Positions 13,847 through 22,210 of a stretch of 31,772 nucleotides of DNA are shown one piece after another. The first letter of the stretch is position 1; each line of letters begins with the position of its first letter. Source of the stretch: JBBRCX01 sp038204465 (GTDB lineage: Bacteria; Planctomycetota; Phycisphaerae; Tepidisphaerales; Tepidisphaeraceae). The notes beneath the pieces were generated by a model. The model saw only the letters and a program-made list of their open reading frames with translations, was not told where the DNA came from and made no database searches. The translations under genes and the position numbers were made by a program. The stretch lies in the NCBI GenBank assembly GCA_038204465.1, contig JBBRCX010000055.1, forward strand, positions 1-31,772. Reading direction: 5' to 3'.

Positions 13847-15166
13847 ATGACGCAGACACAAATGCCGCCGAAATCGAAGGCGCCGGTGACTCAGTTGAAC
13901 AGCGAGCAGATCAACCGCTACAAGCGGCACCTCATCCTGCCCGAAGTCGGCATGGAAGGGCAGAAGAAGCTGCTCAATGCCAAGGTGCTCTGCATCGGAG
14001 CGGGAGGGCTCGGCTGCCCGATCAGCCTCTATCTCACGGCCGCGGGGGTCGGAACGATTGGATTGGCCGACGTCGACGTCGTCAGCCCGAGCAACCTCCA
14101 GCGGCAGGTTTTGTTTGGCGTCAAGGACATCGGCGAGGACAAAGTGAAGGCCGCAGGAAAGCGGCTGAAGGACCTCAATCCCGATCTGAACCTGATCGAG
14201 CATAAGACGGTGGTCAACAGCTCGAACGTTCTCGAGCTGATCAAGGATTACGACGTGATCATTGACGGGACGGACAACTTTCCGACGCGCTACTGCGTGA
14301 ACGACGCATGCGTGATTCTGAAGAAGCCCAATGTTTACGGCTCGATCTTCCGGTTCGAGGGGATGGTGACAGTTTTCGCGCCGCACCTGAAAAACCCGGA
14401 CACCGGACAACAGGGTCCTTGCTATCGCTGCATGTATCCCGAGCCGCCGGACCCGGGGTCGGTTCCAAGCTGCGCGGAAGGCGGAGTGCTCGGCGTCATC
14501 TGCGGCACCGTCGGGAGCATGCAGGCAAATGAAACGGTGAAGCTGATCCTCGGCATTGGACGGCCGGCGATTGGAAGGTTGATTACCTACAGCTCACTCG
14601 ACCTGGACTTCAAGAGCTTCAAGGTGCGCCACGATCCCAACTGCCCGGTGTGCGGCACGAATCCCACGATCACCAGCCCGATTGATTACGAGCAATTCTG
14701 CGGCGTGCCGATTCTCGATCCGAAATCGATCGCGGAGACGCAAGCGGAAGTGAAGATCGCGAGGGACGGCAACGGGCAAGCGGGAAAGTCTGCGCCGGAC
14801 CTGGACGCGAAGGGACTGCCGCACGGATACAAATTCGATCCGAACTGGGAGGTAACGCCGCGTGAGGTGAAGGCGATGCGCGACCGCAGGCAGGACTTTT
14901 ACTTCATCGATTGCCGGCTTCCCAACGAGTACGCGATCACGCACATCGAAGGCACGGAGTTGATTCCGCTTCAGCAGATCAACCAACACCTGGAGAAGCT
15001 GCGCGAGCATCGGGACGAGAAGGTGGTGGTGCACTGCCGCAGCGGGGCCCGCTCGTTGTCGTTCAGCGAGGCCTTGCGCCAGGCGGGGTTCAAGGACGTC
15101 AAGAGCATGGCGGGCGGAATCCTGCTGTGGAACAAGGACATCAATCCCGGGGGACCGCAGTATTAG
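13847..15166 (+). CDS. moeB: MoeB/ThiF-type adenylyltransferase with C-terminal rhodanese domain
   Basis: An E1-like enzyme that activates the C-terminus of a ubiquitin-like sulphur carrier (MoaD/ThiS type) with ATP; the rhodanese domain can then pass sulphur. 439 residues. The E1 domain starts RYKRHLILPEVG, with nucleotide loop CIGAGGLGCP at ~49-58, DVDVVSPSNLQRQ (Asp and Arg for ATP) and DGTDNFPTRYCVND. Zinc is held by CYRC and, later, CPVC. The rhodanese domain covers ~340-435 with the active-site loop CRSGARS. A ~50-residue linker separates them. Start chosen at the ATG 13847 with AGAGGA 6 nt upstream. Related two-domain proteins (MoeZ/MOCS3 type) serve molybdopterin, thiamine, tRNA thiolation or cysteine synthesis; which applies is unknown, as no carrier gene is adjacent. 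Confidence 0.92.
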   Translation: MTQTQMPPKSKAPVTQLNSEQINRYKRHLILPEVGMEGQKKLLNAKVLCIGAGGLGCPISLYLTAAGVGTIGLADVDVVSPSNLQRQVLFGVKDIGEDKVKAAGKRLKDLNPDLNLIEHKTVVNSSNVLELIKDYDVIIDGTDNFPTRYCVNDACVILKKPNVYGSIFRFEGMVTVFAPHLKNPDTGQQGPCYRCMYPEPPDPGSVPSCAEGGVLGVICGTVGSMQANETVKLILGIGRPAIGRLITYSSLDLDFKSFKVRHDPNCPVCGTNPTITSPIDYEQFCGVPILDPKSIAETQAEVKIARDGNGQAGKSAPDLDAKGLPHGYKFDPNWEVTPREVKAMRDRRQDFYFIDCRLPNEYAITHIEGTELIPLQQINQHLEKLREHRDEKVVVHCRSGARSLSFSEALRQAGFKDVKSMAGGILLWNKDINPGGPQY

Positions 15167-15330
15167 ATCCCGCCGGGACCGGCGGGGGCGCACGCCGCCC
15201 ATGCTGTTCCGTCCGCGGCAGCGCGCCCTCGCATCCGCGCTGCGAAATTGCCGTTTTTGCTCGGCAATGGCGATCTGGGACCGTCAATCGCGAAGGTCCC
15301 ATAAAGATATGACGCCACCGGATAATTCTT

Positions 15331-15358
15331 TTGCAGGTGCTTGACGGTCAGATATAGA
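15331..15358 (+). promoter_or_regulatory. Possible promoter of the DUF4383 gene
   Basis: TTGCAG (15331-15336), 16-nt spacer, TATAGA (15353-15358), 77 nt before the start codon. An ATTGCCG/CGGCAAT hairpin lies further upstream near 15246-15268 and may end the moeB transcript, though it lacks a T run. Confidence 0.35.
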
Positions 15359-15435
15359 GTACGTGACGTATCGCCGGGGTGCGCGCTTTCCTTCATGTCG
15401 CACCGTTGCAGCCAACTCATTTTTAGGAGCAGTTC

Positions 15436-15942
15436 ATGACGCGTGACCCCTCTATGGTGCCTGGCTCGGGCGTTCCGGCCGACCGGACGCGATCGACGGT
15501 CCAGATGTTCGCCCTCGTCATCGGAGTGATCTACGTGCTGGTGGGTCTGCTGGGACTCATACCGATACCGGCCCTGGTTCACACGACAGTCCCGGGCGAT
15601 CCCGCACTGAGGAGCTCTTTCGCGAACCTGTATTATGGGCGGCTGCTCGGTCTGTTTCCCGTCAACCTGCTTCTCAGCATCATCCACGTGTTCATCGGCG
15701 TGTGGGGGATGCTCGCGTTCCGCACGATCAGCGGATCGATCGGCTTCGCGCGCGGACTGGCGATCATCTACCTGCTGTTGGCGGTTCTGGGCCTGATCCC
15801 GAACGATCTTACCCGCACCGTTTTCGGGCTCGTGCCGATCTACAGCCACAACGTGTGGCTCCATGCGGTGACCGGCCTGATCGCGGCCTACTTCGGTTTC
15901 GCCACCCCGATGGATCGGGTGACGACGACCGACCGCATCTGA
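15436..15942 (+). CDS. DUF4383-type integral membrane protein
   Basis: 168 residues with four predicted membrane helices: ~24-44 (FALVIGVIYVLVGLLGLI), ~74-95 (LLGLFPVNLLLSIIHVFIGVWGM), ~103-123 (ARGLAIIYLLLAVLGLIP) and ~137-157 (NVWLHAVTGLIAAYFGF). The loops with NLYYGRLLGLFPVN and HNVWLHAVTG match the DUF4383 pattern as I know it. Function is unknown; relatives are small inner-membrane proteins often linked to general stress. AGGAG lies 6 nt before the ATG. It stands alone, with its own terminator just downstream. Confidence 0.8.
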   Translation: MTRDPSMVPGSGVPADRTRSTVQMFALVIGVIYVLVGLLGLIPIPALVHTTVPGDPALRSSFANLYYGRLLGLFPVNLLLSIIHVFIGVWGMLAFRTISGSIGFARGLAIIYLLLAVLGLIPNDLTRTVFGLVPIYSHNVWLHAVTGLIAAYFGFATPMDRVTTTDRI

Positions 15943-15964
15943 CGTTCTTCAGTTGAACCACAAC

Positions 15965-15997
15965 GGGCGATCGGCCGCGAAGGCCGGTCGCCCTTTT
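15965..15997 (+). terminator. Strong intrinsic terminator after the DUF4383 gene
   Basis: GGGCGATCGGCC, loop GCGAA, GGCCGGTCGCCC, then TTTT: a 12-bp stem with a single G-T mismatch-type pair, 22 nt after the stop codon. Confidence 0.88.
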
Positions 15998-16058
15998 GCA
16001 TTTGTGGTGTTGCCGGATTTCGTTGCCAGGATCAGAATGACGGCAACACAGGTGGGAT

Positions 16059-16937
16059 GTGAATGCGGGAATTAAAGACGTTTTGCTGCTGACGATGCTG
16101 AGCATTGTCGCGGGTTGTCAGACGGATGCGGGTGGGGGTGCGTCTGCGCAACGTGGCGCGCAGGTTTCCGCGCGAAAGACCTACTTGATTCACCTGCCCG
16201 GCATCGCCGGCGACAGCGTCTTCGATCGCTGGTGGATGAACGCGCTCAACGAAGGTGGTCTCGGCGCGCAGGCCGAACTTTTCGATTGGACCGCGCGCGA
16301 TCGTTGGTTCGCCGCACTCCACGCTCGCCAGCGCAATCAGCGGGAGGCGCAGCGGCTGGCGGAGCGGATCACGCAGATTTCCCGCAATGAACCTTCCGCA
16401 CAGGTGATCATTACGGCCCAGAGCGGAGGCACTGGCGTGCTGGTGTGGGCGCTGGAGCGGCTGCCGGATGACGTGCGCGTGCGCTCCGCCTTGCTTGTCG
16501 CGCCCGCGATCTCGCCATGCTATGACCTGTCGGCCGCGCTACGGCACGTCGACCATCGGATGTATGCCTTCGTTAGCGCCGGCGACTTCTTCATCCTGGG
16601 CGCAGGCACGAGCGTCTTTGGGACAATGGACGGCGCGAATGCCGAAGCGGCGGGGCGCTTCGGCTTCCGTGCGCCGCGCGCGGCCGAACAGGCGCAGTAC
16701 GCGAAACTCAAGAACGTCGATTACGATCCGGCGTGGCTGTGGTACGGCAACTTTGGAGATCATACCGGGGCGATGTCACTAACCTTCGCGCGCTATGTCC
16801 TCGCTCCGCTGCTGAACGCCGGCCTGGAAGGTCCTGCGAGCGTTTCGGCCTCTTCACGCGCGGATCAGCGCGCGTCGGTTCAGAATCACCCGACCACCCG
16901 GGCGGCCAACAGCGTCCGGTCGTCGGTGGGGGGATAG
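16059..16937 (+). CDS. Alpha/beta-hydrolase-like lipoprotein
   Basis: A 292-residue lipoprotein. MNAGIKDVLLLTMLSIVAGC gives a lipobox VAG with Cys20. Next come the first strand YLIHLPGIAGDSVFDRWW and the nucleophile elbow IITAQSGGTGV with Ser122 (AQSGG in place of strict GxSxG). DHTGAMS near residue 239 may supply the catalytic His. It probably acts as an esterase or lipase-like enzyme at the cell envelope; the substrate is unknown. The start is GTG at 16059, with AGGTGGG just upstream; the nearby ATG at 16057 leads straight into a stop. Its last ~17 codons overlap, tail to tail, the end of the phosphatase gene on the other strand, and its final ~35 residues look like unstructured tail. Confidence 0.72.
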   Translation: MNAGIKDVLLLTMLSIVAGCQTDAGGGASAQRGAQVSARKTYLIHLPGIAGDSVFDRWWMNALNEGGLGAQAELFDWTARDRWFAALHARQRNQREAQRLAERITQISRNEPSAQVIITAQSGGTGVLVWALERLPDDVRVRSALLVAPAISPCYDLSAALRHVDHRMYAFVSAGDFFILGAGTSVFGTMDGANAEAAGRFGFRAPRAAEQAQYAKLKNVDYDPAWLWYGNFGDHTGAMSLTFARYVLAPLLNAGLEGPASVSASSRADQRASVQNHPTTRAANSVRSSVGG

Positions 16938-18187
16938 CCGCCGTCGAAATCTTCGACAGCGAAAAGCGTGCAAGCGACGATTTCGGCGGCATCGCCGGTG
17001 CAGGAATTCAACGTTTCGTCGAGCCGTTCCATTCCGAACAAGTCATCCGAGACGCTTCGCGCCTCGGTGATTCCATCGGTGTAGAAGAGAATCGCGTCGC
17101 CAGGCTGAAACTGGATCAGGCAATCGAAGTAGCTCTCCTCGGATTCGATTCCCAGCGGCAGGCTGTTCGCCTCGCGGATTGAAGTCACGCTTCCGTCGCG
17201 GCGCAGGCGCGGCGAGGGATGTCCCGCCGAACAATAGCTCAGCGTTCGCTCGCGCGGATCGTAGATGCCGTAGAAAGCGGTGACGAAGTTGCCCGAGCCG
17301 TTCGTGTAGCGCGCCGCCAGGTGGCGGTTGATGAAGGTCATCAGCCCGCTTGGAGACGAGGGCGGGCCGAAGTGGGTGTGTGCGATGCTGTGGGTGACCG
17401 CCATGAGCACGGCCGCGGGCGTTCCATGGCCGCTGACGTCGGCGATCAGGATTCCCCAGCGCCCATCAGGCAGTGGGAAGAAATCGTAGTAATCGCCGCC
17501 GGCGCGCCGTGAGGTTTCGTAGAAGGCAGCCAGCTCCAGCGTCGGGATCTTCGGCAGAGTCACCGGCAGCAGGGAGCGCTGAATCTCCGCGACGACCTGC
17601 AGCTCGCGGTCAACCACGTCGTACGCTTCCCGAAGCTGATCCGACAGCACCAGGTTCTGCGTCGCGCGGCCAAACAGATTGCTCATCCACACGTGCTCCG
17701 GCAGCTGCTCGCGCCGGAAGGCGCCGCGCTCCTTGCGGAAGAGCACCACCATGTTGAGCGCCACCCCGCGGTCGTAGAGCGGAATGGCCACCAGCGAGCC
17801 AACACCCTGCAGGTATTCGGCGGCCGGATCGTTCGGATCGGGAAGCAACTCATCGAGAATCACCGGCATATCGCCGTAAATAAGTTCCGCGAAGAGCCCT
17901 CCCTCCAGGAGGGGAAGCTGCTGTTTTGATTTCCACGGGTTGATCGGCGTTTTCCAGCGGCTGCTGCGGGTGATGCGGTAGCGCGGGACATGCAGATCGC
18001 GACGGCTAAGCGAGACCGATCCGTCAGAAGGCAGGATCTGCCGCATGCGCTTCCCGTAGTTCTGCACCATGACCTGCGGGTCGGTGTGCCGGCTCATTTC
18101 GCGCATGGTCTCGATGATGAACGCGAGCCGCTGCTCGAGCCCGCCAAGCCGGCCAGTCAACGTGGTGTCGAGGGGGATGTCGCTCAT
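16886..18187 (-). CDS. GAF-SpoIIE (PP2C-type) serine phosphatase
   Basis: A 433-residue RsbU-like phosphatase. Residues ~20-180 form a GAF-type sensor (IIETMREMSRHTDPQVMVQNYGKRM...LVAIPLYDRGVALNMVVLFRKERGAF). A helical linker ~180-205 (QLREAYDVVDRELQVVAEIQRSLLP) leads into the PP2C domain. Metal-binding motifs are present: GGDYYDFF at 230-237, IADVSGHGTPAAVLMA with Asp250, SAGHPSP, FYTDGITEA and the final DDRTLLA. Such enzymes dephosphorylate anti-anti-sigma factors in partner-switching pathways; no such partner gene lies in the window. The protein appears cytoplasmic. The ribosome site before the ATG is weak. It overlaps the hydrolase gene by 52 nt at its 3' end. Confidence 0.92.
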   Translation of the reverse strand: MSDIPLDTTLTGRLGGLEQRLAFIIETMREMSRHTDPQVMVQNYGKRMRQILPSDGSVSLSRRDLHVPRYRITRSSRWKTPINPWKSKQQLPLLEGGLFAELIYGDMPVILDELLPDPNDPAAEYLQGVGSLVAIPLYDRGVALNMVVLFRKERGAFRREQLPEHVWMSNLFGRATQNLVLSDQLREAYDVVDRELQVVAEIQRSLLPVTLPKIPTLELAAFYETSRRAGGDYYDFFPLPDGRWGILIADVSGHGTPAAVLMAVTHSIAHTHFGPPSSPSGLMTFINRHLAARYTNGSGNFVTAFYGIYDPRERTLSYCSAGHPSPRLRRDGSVTSIREANSLPLGIESEESYFDCLIQFQPGDAILFYTDGITEARSVSDDLFGMERLDETLNSCTGDAAEIVACTLFAVEDFDGGYPPTDDRTLLAARVVG

Positions 18188-18342
18188 GTGTCGCTTCGCA
18201 GCGGCGGCGAAGTCTCACTCGCGGCATATTAAGCATGTGCAGCCTGGCTCTCCAGTCGAACGATTGCAAGGCCGATGAATACGGGGCGCGTCATTCGCAT
18301 GATGTGTAGTCGGAGCATGCGATCACATCCGAATCCGAAAGC

Positions 18343-19227
18343 TTACGAGCGGCCCGCAGCAACGCGCTGCTGCGCGTCCGCAAAACAGCGTTTCGCGATC
18401 TCAACGTACAGCAGCGCCTGCTGCCAGCGGTCCCCCTCTTCGACTTCCTTCCCCGCGGCGTTGCGGAACGTCCGGGCATAGTAGTTCGTCGATTGCAGCA
18501 ATTCGGGGGCGAAGCAGATGTAATCGCCCGGCTTGGCGCTGCGAAGAAAGCCCGCGAAGGCGCGCGTCCACATCTCCTTGAAATGCTCGACGTATTTGCG
18601 GCCCGTTCCATCGCCGATGTCCACCTGCATCGATCCGGGGTTGCCGATCCGGCCATGGACGAACCGGACGCGCTCGAATACCGGCGCAATAAACTCCAGC
18701 TTCGGCTCGATCTCGCCATACACCATCTCCAGGCCGGTGTACCAGTGGGAGAAATCGCCGTTGAAGCGGACATCCGGGAATCGCCTGGTGATCTGCACCG
18801 CGCGCCACAGGTCCTGCGTGATGGTCGCGCGGTGGGTCTCGATGTAGAGCGGCATGTCATGCCGCGCTGACGCCTCCAGAATGTCGCCGACGAGTCGATC
18901 CACTTCCGCGTCATCCTCCATCCCCCAGCCGACGTGAAGCGTGCCGCATTCGTAGCCGCCCTCCTTGAGAGACTTCGCCAGCGGCCCAGCTTCGCCGACC
19001 TTATTCACCCGCCCGCCCGACGTGGCGCCAAGGCCGAGCCTCTTGCACAGCGCTGCGTCCGCGCCCTGCACCCCCGCGAAACCCGCCGCCTTCGCGGCCG
19101 CCAGGATTTGTTCATCCGTGCCGCGCGGGCCCGTGGAAGTTTCGGGCAACGCCGTCCACGTCCCGCCGTTGATATCGCAGCGTAAATAAGGCGCGCGCGA
19201 CGTTCCGTCGTTGGTGTTCTTGATCAT
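18343..19227 (-). CDS. Sugar isomerase/epimerase-like TIM-barrel protein
   Basis: A 294-residue member of the xylose-isomerase-like/AP-endonuclease-2 barrel superfamily. Candidate metal-binding residues fall at the usual strand ends: YIETHRATITQD (Glu, His), FNGDFSHWY (Asp, His), VHGRIGNPG (His) and ICFAPELL (Glu). The sequence starts MIKNTNDG at the ATG 19225-19227 with GAGG 4 nt upstream; the longer frame to 19440 is arginine-rich and rejected. Substrate unknown; relatives isomerise or epimerise sugars and cyclitols and are numerous in planctomycetes. No transporter or dehydrogenase is beside it. The 155 nt to the phosphatase start contain nothing notable. Confidence 0.82.
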   Translation of the reverse strand: MIKNTNDGTSRAPYLRCDINGGTWTALPETSTGPRGTDEQILAAAKAAGFAGVQGADAALCKRLGLGATSGGRVNKVGEAGPLAKSLKEGGYECGTLHVGWGMEDDAEVDRLVGDILEASARHDMPLYIETHRATITQDLWRAVQITRRFPDVRFNGDFSHWYTGLEMVYGEIEPKLEFIAPVFERVRFVHGRIGNPGSMQVDIGDGTGRKYVEHFKEMWTRAFAGFLRSAKPGDYICFAPELLQSTNYYARTFRNAAGKEVEEGDRWQQALLYVEIAKRCFADAQQRVAAGRS

Positions 19228-19500
19228 GCCGCCTCGCTCCCTCAGTACCGTATGGTTTGTGTAGCCCTGAGACAACACGGCGGACCATCGCCATGCACGA
19301 CGGCTTCTCCGAGCGCGCTGACGCGATGGGGAAGCGGGAAACAAGCGGAAGTTCATCGCCGGCGTCAGCGGCTGAAAGTGTACCCACGCGCGCGGACACT
19401 CGTGGAGGCCATACGCCGGCGCCCGCCTCTGGATCACCATCCTCTCCCGCCCCGCGGCGTCTTACCCGGAGCTGCGCCTCCGCCCATTGGGTCTGATGAC
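19228..19500. other. Gene-free stretch upstream of the sugar isomerase
   Basis: No convincing gene. It must hold the promoter of the isomerase gene; the best candidate on the minus strand is TTGTCT with TACGGT at a 17-nt spacer, just before the start, which is weak. Confidence 0.3.
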
Positions 19501-19840
19501 AAAAAGCAGATCCCGACAACTGCAAAGACCCGCAGCAGCGTCCCAAAACACGATTCCCAGTCCAAAAAACCATGTTCAACCCATACGATCCCCATCGCCG
19601 CCCCATCCGGCCACCATCGACCCTCCATCGAATCGCCATCAAGCGCCCACCCCCCAGCCACCGCGCCCCCGAGGCGCTTCCACCGCAGGCCCGATGCCTG
19701 ACCAGGCGATGCAATCCGCTCGCCAGCCGCCGACCATCAACCCACCACCGCAAAACCGCCCGACCACCGACGCCATTCCAATTCGCAGCCGCACGCGGGT
19801 GCCAATCCTTCATGAAATGACTCCGCTCTAATGCGAACAC
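19501..19840 (-). repeat. Dispersed repeat, copy B (~340 bp), inverted relative to copy A
   Basis: Read on the minus strand from 19839 it begins TGTTCGCATTAGAGCGG and runs parallel to 1718-2030: shared GAGTCATTT, GCGAATTGGAATG, GGAAGCGCCTCGGGGGCGCGG, GATGGTGGCCGGATGGGGCGG and CTGCGGGTCTTTG. It contains about 40 bp that copy A lacks (near 19700-19770). Both copies lie next to damaged or gene-poor DNA. The long minus-strand frame across it is not considered a gene. Confidence 0.7.
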
Positions 19841-20173
19841 GCCGCTAACGCGAAGTCAGCCCGGAGCAACCGACCAAGCAAGCGCGACGCGAAACAGCCG
19901 GGGTCTCGAGATGCGCCCCCCCTTTGTTTTTCCCGGGAGCAACGCGTGCAGTCCTTTGTGTAGGCGCGGGTTTCAAACCCGCCCTCTTCCCCCCGCCGCC
20001 CCGACACACATTCGCCGCCGCATTCGCACCGGCGGGTTTTCAACCCTCCGCATGGCCAGTAAGATCCAATTGAAGAAGGGTGTCAGCGGAGGGAAGTTAA
20101 AAGCTTGTCGGATGCCAGAAGCTGCAGCGATCGTGCCAGTATGCAGGTGGCTCCGGCGGTGCGGAGAACGTTT
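19841..20173. repeat. Gene-free stretch with palindromic repeat units
   Basis: GCGGGTTT-C-AAACCCGC at 19966-19982 is a perfect palindrome. A degenerate second unit, GGCGGGTTTTCAACCCTCCGC, lies at about 20031-20051, and a half-unit GCGGGTTTGAACC lies beyond the next gene near 20523. These look like a family of short extragenic palindromes. No gene is supported here. Confidence 0.5.
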
Positions 20174-20467
20174 ATGTTGAGCGACGTGGTGGTGATCCCC
20201 GGATTGAGCTGGGACTTCACTCTTAAGTACTTTGTTCCGCTCTTGATTGCAGCGGCAGCACAATTTGTATGCCCTCGAGTTTGGCTGCTGATCTATAGTA
20301 CAACAATAAGCATATGTTGGATGTCGGTCTCTGGCGTCGCGGCGCTGTTCTTGTATATCGGTTACGGGTTTTACCACAACCCAACTGATCCATCCGTGGG
20401 GACGGTAGTAACCGGGTGGGCTGTGTCCGGGCTGCTCATTATTTGGATCCCGCATTTCTTGCGGTGA
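20174..20467 (+). CDS. Small membrane protein of unknown function (97 aa)
   Basis: The ATG at 20174 has GGAG 7 nt upstream. The product has three hydrophobic stretches: ~18-40 (YFVPLLIAAAAQFVCPRVWLLIY), ~42-65 (TISICWMSVSGVAALFLYIGYGF) and ~78-94 (VTGWAVSGLLIIWIP). Base composition is clearly less GC-rich than the neighbours, suggesting acquisition or relaxed selection. A longer frame from 20105 adds residues without support. I do not recognise the family. Confidence 0.55.
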   Translation: MLSDVVVIPGLSWDFTLKYFVPLLIAAAAQFVCPRVWLLIYSTTISICWMSVSGVAALFLYIGYGFYHNPTDPSVGTVVTGWAVSGLLIIWIPHFLR

Positions 20468-20704
20468 TTCATTGCATGGAAAGTTCGTAATCGTCCCTTT
20501 CCGCGACCCACGAGCAGCGCACGCGGGTTTGAACCTAAGCTCACCGAACAAAAGTCAGGGTGAGACCAAGCATCCGACGCATGCACCGTGTTGAGGTTTT
20601 ACCTACCGCTTTCAAACCTGAACGACGTCAGGTTCCTGTGGGCGCGTTTGCCGAAGGGCCGAATATCCCGCGTACGATCCGGGCGCTGTATATGCCCGCA
20701 TATT

Positions 20705-20735
20705 GTTTGCGGAGGGGCGGAGGGAAACCGCAAAC
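20705..20735 (-). terminator. Possible terminator hairpin after the SRPBCC gene
   Basis: GTTTGCGG (20705-20712) pairs with CCGCAAAC (20728-20735), an 8-bp stem with a 15-nt loop, beginning 5 nt after the stop of the minus-strand gene. It lacks a T run, so its role as terminator is uncertain. Confidence 0.35.
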
Positions 20736-20739
20736 CACC

Positions 20740-21513
20740 TCATCGCGCGGCTGATGCGCGAGATTGTCCCACGGCTCTGGTTGGCCCGCCGCTTTCCATC
20801 ACCTGTTTGAAGTTCCGCAGGTCCTCGCGGATCTCGGCGGCGGGATCTTTGCCGAGCATCTTCGCCACCGCCGCGCCGAAACGCCCGGCGGGGGGGATGT
20901 AGTCGATCGTCACCTTCACGATCGTGCCTTCTTCGGCCGTGCCGGGGATGAAGCGCACCGAGCCGGCGTTGTCGACGTTCGCGTTCTCCAGCGAGCGCCA
21001 GGCGATCAGCGCGTTCGGCTCATCGTTGATGATCTCCGCATCCCATTCGACGGTCGTGCCGGCGGGAGCTTTCGCTACCCAGTGCGATCGTTTCTCATCG
21101 ATCCGTTTCACCGACTCCAGGTAATCCATGAACCGCGGGAGGTTCTCGAAGTTGCGCCAGAACTCGTACAGGTCCCATGGCGAGCGGCTGATGGTGACCG
21201 ATTCCTCGACGTGGATCCCATGTTCGGAGTATTCCTCGGGGGTCGCCGGCTCGCGGCCGGCCGTGTTCATTCCCATGGCGGCGTAGGCGGAGCAATGCCC
21301 CGTCGCGCCGCGATAGACCAGCGCGCCGCCGAGCGCGGCGACCAGCAGCCCGCCGAGCGATCCGCGTTTCAGCCCGTAGAGCGCCGCGGCCCCGCCCGCG
21401 AGGGCGGAGACCCATCGTTCCGTGTCCCCGACGTTCACACGCCGTTGCGCCTCGTCATTGTTTCGCTCGAAACGATCCTGCTGAGTCGGCTGTTGAGTTT
21501 CGATTTGAGTCAT
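20740..21513 (-). CDS. SRPBCC/polyketide-cyclase-like protein with N-terminal membrane hairpin
   Basis: 257 residues. Residues ~33-72 (WVSALAGGAAALYGLKRGSLGGLLVAALGGALVYRG) form the YgaP/DUF2892-like double membrane segment. The cytoplasmic part from ~95 (IHVEESVTISRSPWDLYEFWRNFENLPRFMDYLESV) to ~240 is a START/SRPBCC ligand-binding fold of the cyclase/dehydrase type. Proteins with this order are common and sometimes linked to stress; the ligand is unknown. The ATG at 21511-21513 with GGAG 5 nt upstream is preferred over a GTG two codons earlier whose spacing would be too short. The N-terminus (TQIETQQPTQQDRFERNN) is hydrophilic. Confidence 0.88.
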   Translation of the reverse strand: MTQIETQQPTQQDRFERNNDEAQRRVNVGDTERWVSALAGGAAALYGLKRGSLGGLLVAALGGALVYRGATGHCSAYAAMGMNTAGREPATPEEYSEHGIHVEESVTISRSPWDLYEFWRNFENLPRFMDYLESVKRIDEKRSHWVAKAPAGTTVEWDAEIINDEPNALIAWRSLENANVDNAGSVRFIPGTAEEGTIVKVTIDYIPPAGRFGAAVAKMLGKDPAAEIREDLRNFKQVMESGGPTRAVGQSRASAAR

Positions 21514-21822
21514 GGTCACTCCATTTGAAGACTAAGTTTCGTCCCTGACGGCACCGCTCGAGGCGGCAAAGCGGGTGCCATGGTTGAGCCAGTCGCTCAC
21601 CCGACCCTTGGGGCAGCCGAGCCGACCGCAGGCACGATTCGACACACGCCAATCCGTCGCCGGCTCGGACAGAATGGGAAGGCCGCGAGTGGCACACGGC
21701 CTTTGCCACGCCCGACGAAACAAGCTCGCAATGGCTCAGGTCGCTTTAGCACAGGATTTGCAGGAGAGGACGCGGAGCGAGCGTGCGCCCGGGAAGGAAT
21801 GTTCGACGGAGGGAATGAACCC
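21514..21822. other. Divergent intergenic region
   Basis: Separates the SRPBCC gene from the coiled-coil gene. A hairpin with a bulge, GGCACCGCT paired with AGCGGGTGCC, lies at 21550-21579. The plus-strand frame from 21580 continues into the next gene but its first ~75 codons look non-coding. No clear promoter was found. Confidence 0.3.
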
Positions 21823-22131
21823 ATGCAGCGCGGGTTGAATCCGATCCCCGATCTGCTGGAGCGGCAGGAACAACCGGGGCAGCCGGACCTTCTTGAGTCG
21901 GGGAGCGCGCCACCGGCGGCCGACATCGTCTCTACCCTGGCGGAGAATCATCAGCTTCGTGCCCAACTGGAACAGCTGCGTGCCGAGCGCGCCCCGCTCC
22001 TGGACACGCAACAACGGGTGATGGAACTGCTGGGCAGTGCCCAGCCCGACCAGATCATTCACGACCTGCGAAATCTCCTGAACGAGCGCACGCTTTTCAA
22101 ATCACTTATCGATGCCGTCGAGCGCCGCTGA
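21823..22131 (+). CDS. Hypothetical protein with coiled coil (102 aa)
   Basis: Start MQRGLNPIPDLLERQEQ at 21823, with GGAGG about 10 nt upstream; an ATG at 21799 has AAGG too close. A proline/glutamine-rich beginning is followed by a helical stretch, LAENHQLRAQLEQLRAERAPLLDTQQRVMELLG, with heptad-like leucines, and then QIIHDLRNLLNERTLFKSLIDAVE. It is probably a small cytoplasmic coiled-coil protein. I do not recognise the family. Confidence 0.5.
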   Translation: MQRGLNPIPDLLERQEQPGQPDLLESGSAPPAADIVSTLAENHQLRAQLEQLRAERAPLLDTQQRVMELLGSAQPDQIIHDLRNLLNERTLFKSLIDAVERR

Positions 22132-22210
22132 AACGGCCCCAAGGTTCGCGGAATGCGCGCAGGCCTTGCGTTTACCGGGTAGTGGGTCAGTCCTGAAAGC
22201 AACGGCGGTT

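Noticed and set aside
19112..19840. 242-residue minus-strand frame
   Set aside because: It combines dispersed repeat copy B with an out-of-frame reading of the sugar isomerase gene; composition is not protein-like.
19973..20551. 192-residue minus-strand frame
   Set aside because: No ribosome site, odd composition, and the plus strand has a better supported small membrane protein.
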